This document shows, piece by piece, positions 23,769 to 31,621 of a DNA stretch of 47,469 nucleotides. This stretch comes from Ruminococcus flavefaciens. Lineage in GTDB: Bacteria > Bacillota > Clostridia > Oscillospirales > Ruminococcaceae. The notes under the pieces are model-generated. The model did no database searches. It was not told the DNA's origin and was given only the letters and a program-made list of their open reading frames with translations. Numbering within the stretch: position 1 is the stretch's first letter; each line of letters begins with the position of its first letter. The position numbers and the translations under genes are program-made. Where the stretch lies: the NCBI GenBank assembly GCA_902777125.1, contig CACYSQ010000004.1, forward strand, positions 1-47,469, in the 5' to 3' direction.

Positions 23769-23797
23769 ATTATACATTATTCTTCCGGAAATGTCAA
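23769..23797 (-). promoter_or_regulatory. Intact promoter of the decayed LRR gene
   Basis: On the minus strand TTGACA (23797-23792) and TATAAT (23774-23769) with a 17-bp spacer: a perfect consensus promoter, about 97 bp before the dead start codon. Confidence 0.8.
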
Positions 23798-23859
23798 TCA
23801 CAAATATTGAAGCAGCACTCTCAGGCTCGTCCTTTTCAATAGGAAAGCTGAAAAATATA

Positions 23860-23887
23860 CCTCCCGTACGCAAAAGAGTACGGGAGG
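23860..23887. terminator. Terminator of the LRAT-domain gene
   Basis: CCTCCCGTAC-8-GTACGGGAGG followed by TTTTT on the plus strand and by an AT-rich TATATTTTTC on the minus strand. Confidence 0.8.
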
Positions 23888-23917
23888 TTTTTCAAGCAGA
23901 TAAAGCATATTCTGGCA

Positions 23918-24562
23918 TTACCTGATAGCTCCGGCTCCACGCCTAACGACCCTTAGCGCCAAGGGCTCGACCCTATTGAGCGCATTCTGTACCTGATAGG
24001 ATTTATGCGCTCCGGTTTTACACCATATCGCAAAATGCTCGCAGTTATTGCCAAAAAGATTATAATCGCTCGTTCCGATCTTGCTTTTCGCACGGGCAAC
24101 GGTTTCACGCGGGGAATATATTTTCTCTATATCCTTGTCCGGAAGCTTGCTCACTGCCTTATCGGCAGCCTTTTTTATAAGTGCGCCTCCTAGACCGTAC
24201 TTCAAAACCTTCAATGGAGCATAACCCTTATCATGCTTTTCCGGACGCCTTCCGGCTTTGGAAAAATCAAGCACAAAAAAGGTGCTCTGCCCGTCAAGAA
24301 AATCCTCGATCGGAGCTTCATGGATAGTCGCATTGCCGAAATCGCCGCTCTCAGCAGCAAAGTGTATGACCTTGTTTTTCCCGATATATACCGCATAATG
24401 CTCATAAACACCGCCGTATCTTTTTATGCCTATTATATCACCGGCGTTGAGCTCATGCTGAGGTGCATCTTTATCGAGCAAGCCCTCATAGATATTCTCG
24501 GCAGCTTTATCCAGCACCTTTCCTGCCACATTTTGTTTAAGTAAAAAAAATACAAGTCCCAT
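23918..24562 (-). CDS. LRAT-domain (NlpC/P60-like) protein
   Basis: The 214-residue product carries an LRAT-type papain-like fold: EHYAVYIG with the catalytic His (about residue 59), VIHFAAESG, and the Cys motif NNCEHFAIWCKTG near 180. An 80-residue spacer rich in Lys/Asp separates them. Family members are acyltransferases or thiol hydrolases. The N-terminus (MGLVFFLLKQ) is slightly hydrophobic but is not a convincing signal peptide. The start is set by GGGGAGG; the upstream extension of the frame has no ribosome binding site. It has no operon partner. Confidence 0.8.
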   Translation of the reverse strand: MGLVFFLLKQNVAGKVLDKAAENIYEGLLDKDAPQHELNAGDIIGIKRYGGVYEHYAVYIGKNKVIHFAAESGDFGNATIHEAPIEDFLDGQSTFFVLDFSKAGRRPEKHDKGYAPLKVLKYGLGGALIKKAADKAVSKLPDKDIEKIYSPRETVARAKSKIGTSDYNLFGNNCEHFAIWCKTGAHKSYQVQNALNRVEPLALRVVRRGAGAIR

Positions 24563-24696
24563 AGAAGTCCTCCCCTGTTCTGATATATTAATTATAACAC
24601 ATTTCTGATTTCCAGTCAATAAATAAAGTTCAAATACCTGAGATCCGGCAGCCGCCAGCCGTCTGATAAAAAAATCAAGTTTTTTCAGAAAAGGTA

Positions 24697-24744
24697 TTGA
24701 CAAGTGTGTATATACTTGGTATAATGTGTATATCAAGTATATAC
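24697..24744 (+). promoter_or_regulatory. Promoter and GntR operator of the ytr-like operon
   Basis: TTGACA (24697-24702) and TATAAT (24720-24725), 17-bp spacer. A perfect 11-bp inverted repeat, GTATATACTTG (24708-24718) and CAAGTATATAC (24734-24744), flanks the -10 box. This is the expected place for autorepression by the GntR protein encoded next. Confidence 0.8.
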
Positions 24745-24759
24745 AATATGGTGATCACT

Positions 24760-25134
24760 ATGGATATTATTATTTCAAATTCGTCCGGCGAGGCTATCTA
24801 CGAACAGATAGTTTCTCAGATAAAATCGCAGATCATGAGCGGCGAGCTTGCGGAGGGGGACGCCCTTCCGTCAATGCGGGCACTTGCTCAATCACTGCGT
24901 GTCAGCGTCATTACCACAAAACGCGCCTACGAGGAGCTCGAACGCGATGGCTTCATCGTTTCGCAGACGGGCAGAGGCAGCTTCGTAAAGGGACAGAACC
25001 GTGAGTTTGTCCGTGAAGCATACCTCCGTCAGGCAGAACAGCTCATATCTCAGGCGTGTGAAAAGGCTAAGACTGGCGGTATAAGTGCAGCCGAACTGCA
25101 CGAGCTTATCGACATCTTTTTCAGCGATAACTGA
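24760..25134 (+). CDS. GntR-family regulator, YtrA subfamily
   Basis: The 124-residue protein has the N-terminal winged helix (AIYEQIVSQIKSQIMSGELA, then LRVSVITTKRAYEELERDGF and QTGRGSFV) and only a short helical C-terminal dimerisation arm, the size and shape of YtrA regulators. These repress adjacent ABC transporter operons and often respond to envelope stress or cell-wall antibiotics. I choose the ATG at 24760, preceded by GGTGATCACT, because it begins with the conserved MDIIIS segment. Confidence 0.9.
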   Translation: MDIIISNSSGEAIYEQIVSQIKSQIMSGELAEGDALPSMRALAQSLRVSVITTKRAYEELERDGFIVSQTGRGSFVKGQNREFVREAYLRQAEQLISQACEKAKTGGISAAELHELIDIFFSDN

Positions 25135-25164
25135 CGCTGTACTCAGTTTCAGGAGGGATCTACA

Positions 25165-26043
25165 ATGGCAGATTACGAAAATGCAATAGAGATAAATGGA
25201 CTGACCAAGCACTACGACGGCTTCACTCTCGATAATGTGAGCTTTAGCGTCCCGAAAGGCAGCATCATGGGCTTCATAGGACAGAACGGCGCCGGAAAAT
25301 CCACAACTATCAACGCGCTTCTCGGTATCATAAAGCCGGATTCCGGCGATATGAAAATGCTCGGTCTGGACGCCCGGAAAGACGAAAAAGCTGTCAAGCG
25401 GGACATAGCTGCGGTCTTTGACGAGCTCCCCTTCCACGAACAGCTCAATGCAAAAATGCTCGACAAGATCATGAAGCACATCTTCACCACATGGGACAGC
25501 GAGACCTTTTTCGGCTATCTGGAACGCTTTGCACTTCCGTCAAAGAAAAAGTTCGGCAAGTTCTCAAAGGGCATGAAGATGAAGCTGCAAATAGCGGCTG
25601 CCCTCTCCCACGGCGCAAAGCTCCTCATCATGGACGAGGCTACGACCGGTCTTGACCCCGTTGTCCGCAACGAGATACTCGACATTTTCATGGAGTATCT
25701 TCAGGACGAGAACAACTCTATCCTCATGTCCTCGCATATAACCTCCGACCTCGAAAAGATAGCGGACAGCGTTACCTTTATCGACAAGGGAAAGATACTC
25801 CTTTCCGGCTACAAGGACGATATTCTCGCCTCCCACTGCATAATGAAGTGCGGAATGGACGACTACAGCAGCATCGACCGCGGGGACTTCATCTCAGCGC
25901 GTGTCACCGATTTCGGTGCAGAGCTGCTTTTCAGCGACAGGAAGTTATGCGAGAAGAAATACTCCGGCGCTGTCATCGACCCGGCAACTCTTGACGATAT
26001 CATGATATATTACGTCAACCGGGATAAGAAGGAGTGGAGCTGA
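25165..26043 (+). CDS. ABC transporter ATP-binding protein (YtrB-like)
   Basis: The 292-residue nucleotide-binding protein has Walker A GQNGAGKST (about 38-46), the signature FSKGMKMKL in place of LSGGQ, as common in YtrB/BcrA types, Walker B LLIMDEATTGLDP, and the switch His in SSHITSDL. About 80 residues after the core form a regulatory tail. AGGAGG precedes the ATG. It pairs with the two permeases that follow without gaps. Confidence 0.92.
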   Translation: MADYENAIEINGLTKHYDGFTLDNVSFSVPKGSIMGFIGQNGAGKSTTINALLGIIKPDSGDMKMLGLDARKDEKAVKRDIAAVFDELPFHEQLNAKMLDKIMKHIFTTWDSETFFGYLERFALPSKKKFGKFSKGMKMKLQIAAALSHGAKLLIMDEATTGLDPVVRNEILDIFMEYLQDENNSILMSSHITSDLEKIADSVTFIDKGKILLSGYKDDILASHCIMKCGMDDYSSIDRGDFISARVTDFGAELLFSDRKLCEKKYSGAVIDPATLDDIMIYYVNRDKKEWS

Positions 26044-26829
26044 ATGAAAGGTCTTATCATCAAGGAGTTCTGGCTGTCACTGAAATACCGCATCATCGTG
26101 ATAAGCGTATACGCCCTCCTGCTGCTGCTGTGTATACTTGTTAGGCTCTCAGCACTGTACGGCAACATCGCTGATATGGAAGGAAAGGATATGCTCACAA
26201 ACAGCATTTTTCTTGTAATGGCTCTCGGACTTCCGGCTGTGCTTTACCTCGCCTCATTCTCACATCAGATCTACAACGACGAGAAGTGCCGGTTCCGGCA
26301 GTTTTCGCTGACGCTTCCGCTCACCCCGGAGGAGATCGTCCGTGCGGAGTTCATAAGCTACCTGATATCATTCGGCGCTGCAACAGTGATAAGCTGGCTC
26401 AACTACTTCATTGCCTGTGCGGTCTACAGCAAGGGAACTGACCTGAAATATCTGCTGTATATCGTCATTATCGGTGCTGTACTCTATGTTTTTGCCTGCT
26501 TTAATCTCACACTCGCCTATCGTTTCAGAAATCCGAAAAAAGCGACTGCAATACAGATATCAATATGTCTTGTCCTGTACTTCGGAGGTGCTTTCGGATT
26601 TATCGCACTCATGGACAGCTACTTCAAAAAGCGCGGCTATGATATGTTTTCGGACCATGAAGATGAAGCTGTTCCGGATTCGCTTATGGCTGAATTCATG
26701 CAGGATATGGCAGATAAGCTCAAATGGGTCTGCGAGGCCTTCTGGTGGCTGTTCATCATAGTCTGCGTATCGCTGATATATCTGTCATACCGCCGCAGTG
26801 TACGTTCTCTTGAAAGGAGGGGCAGCTGA
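26044..26829 (+). CDS. ABC-2 type permease, first subunit
   Basis: The 261-residue membrane protein has about six hydrophobic helices and starts MKGLIIKEFWLSLKYR, the amphipathic elbow helix typical of ABC-2 permeases. It begins directly after the ATPase stop codon and overlaps the second permease by one base (TGATG). The substrate cannot be read from sequence. Confidence 0.85.
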   Translation: MKGLIIKEFWLSLKYRIIVISVYALLLLLCILVRLSALYGNIADMEGKDMLTNSIFLVMALGLPAVLYLASFSHQIYNDEKCRFRQFSLTLPLTPEEIVRAEFISYLISFGAATVISWLNYFIACAVYSKGTDLKYLLYIVIIGAVLYVFACFNLTLAYRFRNPKKATAIQISICLVLYFGGAFGFIALMDSYFKKRGYDMFSDHEDEAVPDSLMAEFMQDMADKLKWVCEAFWWLFIIVCVSLIYLSYRRSVRSLERRGS

Positions 26830-27542
26830 TGCTCGGACTTATTTACAAGGACTTCCGCGTAAACCTGAAATGGCTTTGTCTTGCAGGCGGATTGATGCTA
26901 TTCTTCAATATCGTCATCGGAGCTGCTGACTCCGGCAGTCACGATATCGACTTCATCGGCATGAAGGCTGTATACTACCTCCTCTACGCCTCAGTGTTCT
27001 TCATGTTATCTGCATTTTCGATGAATTACGTTCAGACCGATGAACGCAAGAAATGGGGATATTTCATCACTTCCCTGCCCGGCGGCATCGCTAAGCAGGT
27101 AGTTTCAAAGTATATCTTCGTAGCTCTTACCATTGCATTCGACTTCGGGATATGCTGGTCACAGAATTTTATAGTTCAACAGATAAACGATGAAGTCGGA
27201 AGCATAACCGGTATTCTCCTTATCCTTTCATGTATCACTCTCCTGATAGTGTCGGTCGAACTGCCGTGCGCGATAGCATTCGGCACCAAAAGCGGCGCAT
27301 ACGTCAAGTCCGGTATATTCGTTGCGCTTGTGCTCATAGCTGCGGTATACCTGATGTTCGGCGATATTTCGTGGCTCGGAAGCGAGGAGAAATTCACTGA
27401 AAAATTCCTCGACAAGCTCAGTCACCTCGACCTCAGCAGCACCGCCGGAAAGATACTTCTCAGCGCGATACCGCTTTACTGTGTCTCATGCTTCATCTCC
27501 ACCAAGCTCTACCTCGGCGGTATCGAACGAATGGAAAAATAA
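26829..27542 (+). CDS. ABC-2 type permease, second subunit
   Basis: The product has 237 residues and about six helices, beginning MLGLIYKDFRVNLKWLCL, again an ABC-2 elbow helix. It resembles YtrC/D-like partners and the ABC-2_2 group by the YVQTDERKKWGYFITSLP cytoplasmic loop. With the preceding permease it would form a heterodimer. AAAGGAGG lies inside the preceding gene. Confidence 0.83.
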   Translation: MLGLIYKDFRVNLKWLCLAGGLMLFFNIVIGAADSGSHDIDFIGMKAVYYLLYASVFFMLSAFSMNYVQTDERKKWGYFITSLPGGIAKQVVSKYIFVALTIAFDFGICWSQNFIVQQINDEVGSITGILLILSCITLLIVSVELPCAIAFGTKSGAYVKSGIFVALVLIAAVYLMFGDISWLGSEEKFTEKFLDKLSHLDLSSTAGKILLSAIPLYCVSCFISTKLYLGGIERMEK

Positions 27543-27545
27543 GAA

Positions 27546-27567
27546 AAGGGCGCTGTCCGGCGCCCTT
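27546..27567 (+). terminator. Terminator of the ytr-like operon
   Basis: AAGGGCGC-6-GCGCCCTT four bases past the last permease stop codon; only ATT follows, so moderate strength. Confidence 0.7.
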
Positions 27568-27583
27568 ATTCGTTCAAATGGTA

Positions 27584-27612
27584 TTGACTTTACAGTGATT
27601 TTTTGCTATAAT
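27584..27612 (+). promoter_or_regulatory. Promoter of the Thr/Pro-rich protein gene
   Basis: TTGACT (27584-27589) and TATAAT (27607-27612), 17-bp spacer, 21 bp before the start codon. Confidence 0.8.
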
Positions 27613-27633
27613 ACATTAAAAGGGGGAATTATT

Positions 27634-28155
27634 ATGAAATCAAAGAAAATCGCAATAGCCTTTGCAGGCTTAGCCTGTGTATTGGGTATAGTTATATTTT
27701 GTGCTGTTTCATGTGCTAATAGAAGTGAATCTGAAAACTCGGATGCAAAGACACCAACCACAACTGCTGTAACTACATCAGACATCACGACAACGGCTGA
27801 AACTACATCTGCCACAACTTCTGCAACCACAAGCAAAGCGACAACCACTTCGACCGTAACCGAATCAGTCGAGACGACAGCCCCAACAACAACAGAGGCA
27901 CCTACAGAAGCTCCAACACAGGCACCTCAGGACAACGGAAATAGTGGTAACAATAACAACGGCGGTGGCGGAACACCTCAGTATGTAGAGCCTCCACAGC
28001 AGCAGACACAGCCGGTTTATGTACCACCAGTTGAAACTCCAACACAGCCTCCAGTAGTTCAGCAGCCAACAAATCCTCCATCAGGCGGTGATGATTGGGC
28101 ACCAGTTTATGACGATGATGACGGCTGGAACTCAGATCTGACACTAAATCTGTAA
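27634..28155 (+). CDS. Secreted Thr/Pro-rich low-complexity protein
   Basis: The 173-residue product has a signal (residues 1-27) ending in AVSC, a possible lipobox. A Thr-rich stretch (about 40-95), an Asn/Gly run, a Pro/Gln-rich stretch and an acidic tail (DDDDGWNSDL) follow. There is no globular domain. The composition suggests an extended, possibly O-glycosylated surface spacer or wall-crossing stalk. It has its own promoter and a GGGGG ribosome binding site. The frame is open upstream, but the signal peptide fixes this start. Confidence 0.75.
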   Translation: MKSKKIAIAFAGLACVLGIVIFCAVSCANRSESENSDAKTPTTTAVTTSDITTTAETTSATTSATTSKATTTSTVTESVETTAPTTTEAPTEAPTQAPQDNGNSGNNNNGGGGTPQYVEPPQQQTQPVYVPPVETPTQPPVVQQPTNPPSGGDDWAPVYDDDDGWNSDLTLNL

Positions 28156-28170
28156 TCAGACAACAGACAA

Positions 28171-28204
28171 GAGAGACACCCCAAATTTACGGGTGTCTCT
28201 TTTC
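28171..28204 (+). terminator. Terminator of the Thr/Pro-rich protein gene
   Basis: GAGAGACACCC-9-GGGTGTCTC followed by TTTT. A second hairpin, AAGGGCTATG-8-CATAGCCTTT, follows at about 28227-28254 with AT-rich flanks. Confidence 0.85.
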
Positions 28205-28338
28205 ATTTATCAATTATACTTAACTTAAGGGCTATGTTAAAAAGCATAGCCTTTAATTTTTATATTTCATACATTTTCACATACATTCATTCCAATAGAG
28301 AATATAAATTTTTATTTAAAAGAGAGGCTTCCACTGTC

Positions 28339-28977
28339 TTATGAAATGCGGGTGTAATTCTCTGTAATACCGTTAGTGGTCTCCTTCAATGTATCACCGT
28401 CGATCTCAACAGTCAAAAACTGATTTTCTCCGCCTTCATACCTATAGGTAATGATCTTTCTGTCATCATGATACTCATATTCAGCGACCCTGTGCCGGAT
28501 AATCAGGCCAACACCGGAGCTTTCAAAATCATAGATGTAATCATTAGAATTATCCGCTCTTTTGTATCTGCCGTACAGAGAGCTTGCTTCAACCGTATCA
28601 ACACGTTCTAAGATCAGATCGCCTACTGTAAGTGTCTTTCCGTTATATGTATATTGATCAGCCTTGCGTCCTTTAATATATATACCGTCATCTTTTATAC
28701 AGAGCAAATCGGAGCTGTCAGTTTCCGAATCAACAATATACTTTCCGTCCTCGGTAAACTCTAAAATACATTTTTTTACAGAAACAGCCTTGCCCTCACT
28801 TGCATTTCTGAGTGTTTCATCATCGGCTTCCCACCTGCCGATAATGCTGCTGCTCTCGGAGGCATTTTCCTGTATGGCTTTCGCGGGATCACCGCCGTAG
28901 GACGAGCCGCTCCCGCATGAAGCCGCCGCACATAAAAACATGGTACAGACAGTAAGAACTGCCAAAAGCTTCTTCAT
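28339..28977 (-). CDS. Lipoprotein of unknown function
   Basis: The 212-residue product has a clear lipoprotein signal (MKKLLAVLTVCTMFLCAAASC, with Cys at about 21) and then a Ser/Gly linker. The mature part contains two similar beta-rich halves: IIGRWEADDETL...LEFTEDGKYIVDSE and LYGRYKRADNSNDYIYDFES. These look like repeated lipocalin-like strands found in Ruminococcus secreted proteins. The start is only 27 bp past the pta terminator with no promoter, so it may depend on read-through. Confidence 0.75.
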   Translation of the reverse strand: MKKLLAVLTVCTMFLCAAASCGSGSSYGGDPAKAIQENASESSSIIGRWEADDETLRNASEGKAVSVKKCILEFTEDGKYIVDSETDSSDLLCIKDDGIYIKGRKADQYTYNGKTLTVGDLILERVDTVEASSLYGRYKRADNSNDYIYDFESSGVGLIIRHRVAEYEYHDDRKIITYRYEGGENQFLTVEIDGDTLKETTNGITENYTRIS

Positions 28978-29003
28978 AGTGATTTCTCATTTTGTATTAT
29001 ACA

Positions 29004-29027
29004 AAGTCCCCGGAAAACCGGGGACTT
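29004..29027 (-). terminator. Terminator downstream of pta
   Basis: AAGTCCCCGG-4-CCGGGGACTT, 17 bp past the pta stop codon; TTGTAT follows on the minus strand. Confidence 0.7.
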
Positions 29028-29043
29028 AGCATTTGTTATCACA

Positions 29044-30060
29044 TCAAGCCATGCCAGCTGTGATGATAGCCATTTTGTAGACCTCATCAGCTGTGCAGCC
29101 TCTTGAAAGGTCGTTGATAGGTGCATTAAGGCCCTGGAGGATAGGACCGTATGCCTCAAAGCCGCCAAGTCTCTGAGCAATCTTGTAGCCGATGTTTCCA
29201 GCCTCGATAAGCGGGAAGATGAAGGTGTTAGCCTGTCCGGCAACCTTTGAATCAGGGCACTTTGTCTTTGCTACCTCTGCCGAAACAGCAGCGTCGAACT
29301 GGAATTCGCCGTCGATAACGAGCTCGGGATCAAGTGCGCGAGCCTCTGCAACAGCGTCATGGCTGAGCTGGACAGTGCCGCCCTTGCCTGAGCCATATGT
29401 GGAGAAACTGAGAACTGCAACCTTGGGGTCGATGCCGAAGAAAGCGGCTGTTCTTGCGGTCTCAACAGCTACCTCAGCGAGCTGTCTTGCAGCGCTGAGA
29501 ACAACGTTGCCGTCCTTGTCGAGCCTGTCGGAGTAGCTGAGGTTGATAGCGCAGTCGCCCATAGCGATCTTCTCCTCAGCGCCGTCCTTCTCTCTGAAAA
29601 GAATGAACGAGGAGCTTACGAGGTTTGAGCCCTTCTTGGTCTTGATTATCTGGAGAGCCGGACGTACTGTATCAGCTGTGGAATATGTAGCGCCTCCGAG
29701 GAGAGCGTCAGCCTTTCCTGCCTTAACGAGCATAGTTCCGAAGTAGTTGGACTTAGCGAGTGCTGCACGGCACTCCTCCTCAGTCATCTTGCCCTTGCGG
29801 AGCTCGAACATCTGAGCAACGAGAGCTTCCATTTCCGGATATGTTGCAGGGTCAACGATCTCGGCACCGTCGATATTGAAGCCGCCAGCAGCAGCAGCAG
29901 CCTTTACCTCGTCGAGGTTTCCGCAGAGCACAACGCCCATGAGACCCTCCTTGAGGAGTCTGTCTGTAGCTGAGAGGATCCTGTTGTCGCTGCCCTCAGT
30001 GAAGACTATAGTTTTCTTGCTTGCTTTAAGATTTGCGATAAGCTTGTCAAACATTCCCAT
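29044..30060 (-). CDS. pta: Phosphate acetyltransferase
   Basis: It converts acetyl-CoA and phosphate to acetyl phosphate, the first step of acetate fermentation. The 338-residue length is that of the short Pta class. Typical blocks are FTEGSDNRILSA, GGATYSTADTVRPALQI, SFSTYGSGKG and the C-terminal GPILQGLNAPINDLSRG. GGAGG precedes the ATG by nine bases. No acetate kinase gene is next to it. Confidence 0.95.
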   Translation of the reverse strand: MGMFDKLIANLKASKKTIVFTEGSDNRILSATDRLLKEGLMGVVLCGNLDEVKAAAAAGGFNIDGAEIVDPATYPEMEALVAQMFELRKGKMTEEECRAALAKSNYFGTMLVKAGKADALLGGATYSTADTVRPALQIIKTKKGSNLVSSSFILFREKDGAEEKIAMGDCAINLSYSDRLDKDGNVVLSAARQLAEVAVETARTAAFFGIDPKVAVLSFSTYGSGKGGTVQLSHDAVAEARALDPELVIDGEFQFDAAVSAEVAKTKCPDSKVAGQANTFIFPLIEAGNIGYKIAQRLGGFEAYGPILQGLNAPINDLSRGCTADEVYKMAIITAGMA

Positions 30061-30120
30061 AATATTTAACCTCCATAATATGTTGGATATGTCCCCTGCC
30101 CAGCCGGCAGGTACATATAC

Positions 30121-30149
30121 AGTATACCACTTTCTGTAAAATTTTTCAA
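30121..30149 (-). promoter_or_regulatory. pta promoter
   Basis: On the minus strand TTGAAA (30149-30144) and TATACT (30126-30121), 17-bp spacer. The leader holds a short GC hairpin CCTGCC-5-GGCAGG (about 30097-30113). Confidence 0.75.
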
Positions 30150-30162
30150 TACCTGTTCTGAA

Positions 30163-30633
30163 TTATTCGATAGTTACCTTTTTCATGATCTGCGGCTTTA
30201 CAGGCTTGTCGCTGTAGTCGGTCTGAGTCTCAGCTATCTCGTCAACGACCTCGATGCCCTCTACTACCTTGCCGAAAGCGGCATAGTTGCCGTCGAGGTA
30301 GGGAGCGTCCTCGTGCATGATGAAGAACTGAGAGCCGGCAGAATCAGGCATACTGGAACGTGCCATGGAAATAACGCCTCTTGTGTGCTTGAGGTCGTTC
30401 TTGACGCCGTTGGACGAGAATTCGCCCTTGATGTTCCAGCCGGGACCGCCTGTACCGGTACCCTTCGGGCAGCCGCCCTGTATCATAAAGCCGGAAATTA
30501 CCCTGTGGAAGGTAAGTCCGTCATAAAATCCGCTTTTAACGAGCTTTTCAAAGTTCGCACAGGTTATCGGTGCGATATCGGGATAAAGCTCAAGCTTTAT
30601 CTTCTTGCCGTTCTCCATTTCGATGATTAACAT
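30163..30633 (-). CDS. Peptidyl-prolyl cis-trans isomerase, cyclophilin type
   Basis: The 156-residue cytoplasmic cyclophilin has the core [24 protein letters not shown] and [16 protein letters not shown] blocks (each quoted in part here), and FGKVVEG near the C-terminus. There is no signal peptide. It follows the repeat protein gene by 12 bp with an AGGAGG-like site and is probably in the same operon. It assists protein folding. Confidence 0.93.
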   Translation of the reverse strand: MLIIEMENGKKIKLELYPDIAPITCANFEKLVKSGFYDGLTFHRVISGFMIQGGCPKGTGTGGPGWNIKGEFSSNGVKNDLKHTRGVISMARSSMPDSAGSQFFIMHEDAPYLDGNYAAFGKVVEGIEVVDEIAETQTDYSDKPVKPQIMKKVTIE

Positions 30634-30645
30634 AGTATACCTCCG

Positions 30646-31164
30646 TTAGCCTATTGTTATTTGCAGCGTTGAGGGAGCTGTATAGCCCTGTTCCTCGATA
30701 TCGTGATCGCGTGAAGCGGGAGCTGTTGAATGCTGCTCCTGATATTCCTGCAAAGGATTTTTCCTTTCCTTTTTCACAGTAGTGGTCTCGACAGCCTCAG
30801 TTGTCGGCTCGATGATCTTCACTACCCTGCCGAGGATATCGGTTACGTATTCTGTCTGCGGAACAGTTGTCGGTTCGGTAGCCTCTGTGGTATGCTCAAC
30901 AGTGCCTACCACCCTGCCGAGGATATCGGTGATATACTCGATCTGCGGCTGACCGGGATCAGTAGCGGGAACGGTTACGACTGCACGGGAACGTGTCGTT
31001 TCCGCATAGGTCTCCTGCGAGGGACGGCTAGCGATCGTATTTCCGGAAGCCGTATTCTTCTGCCTCTCGCGCTTGATATTCTCCGCGCACGATTTTCCGG
31101 CAAGCATTACCAGTATCGCAGCAAACATCGCAATGATGATCGCAGCGGATTTACGTTCGCCCAT
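30646..31164 (-). CDS. Membrane-anchored protein with duplicated TDILGRVV motif
   Basis: The 172-residue product has a short basic start, one transmembrane helix (about 7-24) and an extracellular Thr/Glu/Pro-rich region. Two near-identical units, EYITDILGRVV and EYVTDILGRVV, are each followed by a Thr-Glu-rich spacer. The tail is polar. The start is fixed by CGGAGG before ATG at 31164. Function unknown; the repeats may be short beta-hairpins or binding motifs. Confidence 0.7.
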   Translation of the reverse strand: MGERKSAAIIIAMFAAILVMLAGKSCAENIKRERQKNTASGNTIASRPSQETYAETTRSRAVVTVPATDPGQPQIEYITDILGRVVGTVEHTTEATEPTTVPQTEYVTDILGRVVKIIEPTTEAVETTTVKKERKNPLQEYQEQHSTAPASRDHDIEEQGYTAPSTLQITIG

Positions 31165-31257
31165 ACAATACCTCCGTTCCGGCGAAAGCCTCAACTCTAC
31201 ATATAAATTATACCTGTTCGGACGGAAAAAGTCAAGATTTTTTTCGGTATGACAGAC

Positions 31258-31286
31258 TTGACAGACGGGCAAAATAATGTTATTAT
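31258..31286 (+). promoter_or_regulatory. Promoter of the DUF1858 gene
   Basis: TTGACA (31258-31263) and TATTAT (31281-31286), 17-bp spacer. Confidence 0.75.
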
Positions 31287-31342
31287 ATTATCAAGGACTG
31301 GCGCAGCCGCGTCAGACAAGCAAAAAATCAGGAGGTCAAAAC

Positions 31343-31543
31343 ATGGCACAGATCACAAAGGATACAAAGATCGGCGAGCTTTTACAGCTCGATAAGGACG
31401 TTTCACCCATACTTTTCAGTATCGGTATGCACTGCCTCGGCTGTCCCGCTTCTCAGATGGAGACTATCGAGGAAGCCGCTGCGGTTCACGGCGTAAGTGC
31501 TGATGAGCTCGTAAAGGCTATCAACGACAAGCTTGCAGAATGA
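31343..31543 (+). CDS. DUF1858-type small protein with CxxC motif
   Basis: The 66-residue protein matches the DUF1858 pattern: ITKDTKIGELLQLDKDVSPIL, GMHCLGCPAS and a helical tail EAAAVHGVSADELVKAIN. The paired cysteines suggest thiol redox or metal binding. The domain also forms the N-terminus of ScdA-type di-iron repair proteins and hybrid-cluster neighbours. Here it stands alone, with its own promoter, AGGAGG ribosome binding site and terminator. Confidence 0.88.
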   Translation: MAQITKDTKIGELLQLDKDVSPILFSIGMHCLGCPASQMETIEEAAAVHGVSADELVKAINDKLAE

Positions 31544-31550
31544 AACGAAA

Positions 31551-31577
31551 CGGCAGGTCATTGACCTGCCGCTTTTT
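31551..31577 (+). terminator. Terminator of the DUF1858 gene
   Basis: CGGCAGGTC-3-GACCTGCCG followed by CTTTTTT, eight bases past the stop codon. Confidence 0.9.
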
Positions 31578-31588
31578 TGTATCAAAAA

Positions 31589-31614
31589 ATCCCGGAAGCG
31601 AAAACTTCCGGGAT
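31589..31614 (-). terminator. Terminator of the U32-like gene
   Basis: ATCCCGGAAG-6-CTTCCGGGAT, followed on the minus strand by TTTTTTGAT. Shares its stem with the 5819 terminator. Confidence 0.85.
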
Positions 31615-31621
31615 AATTTTA

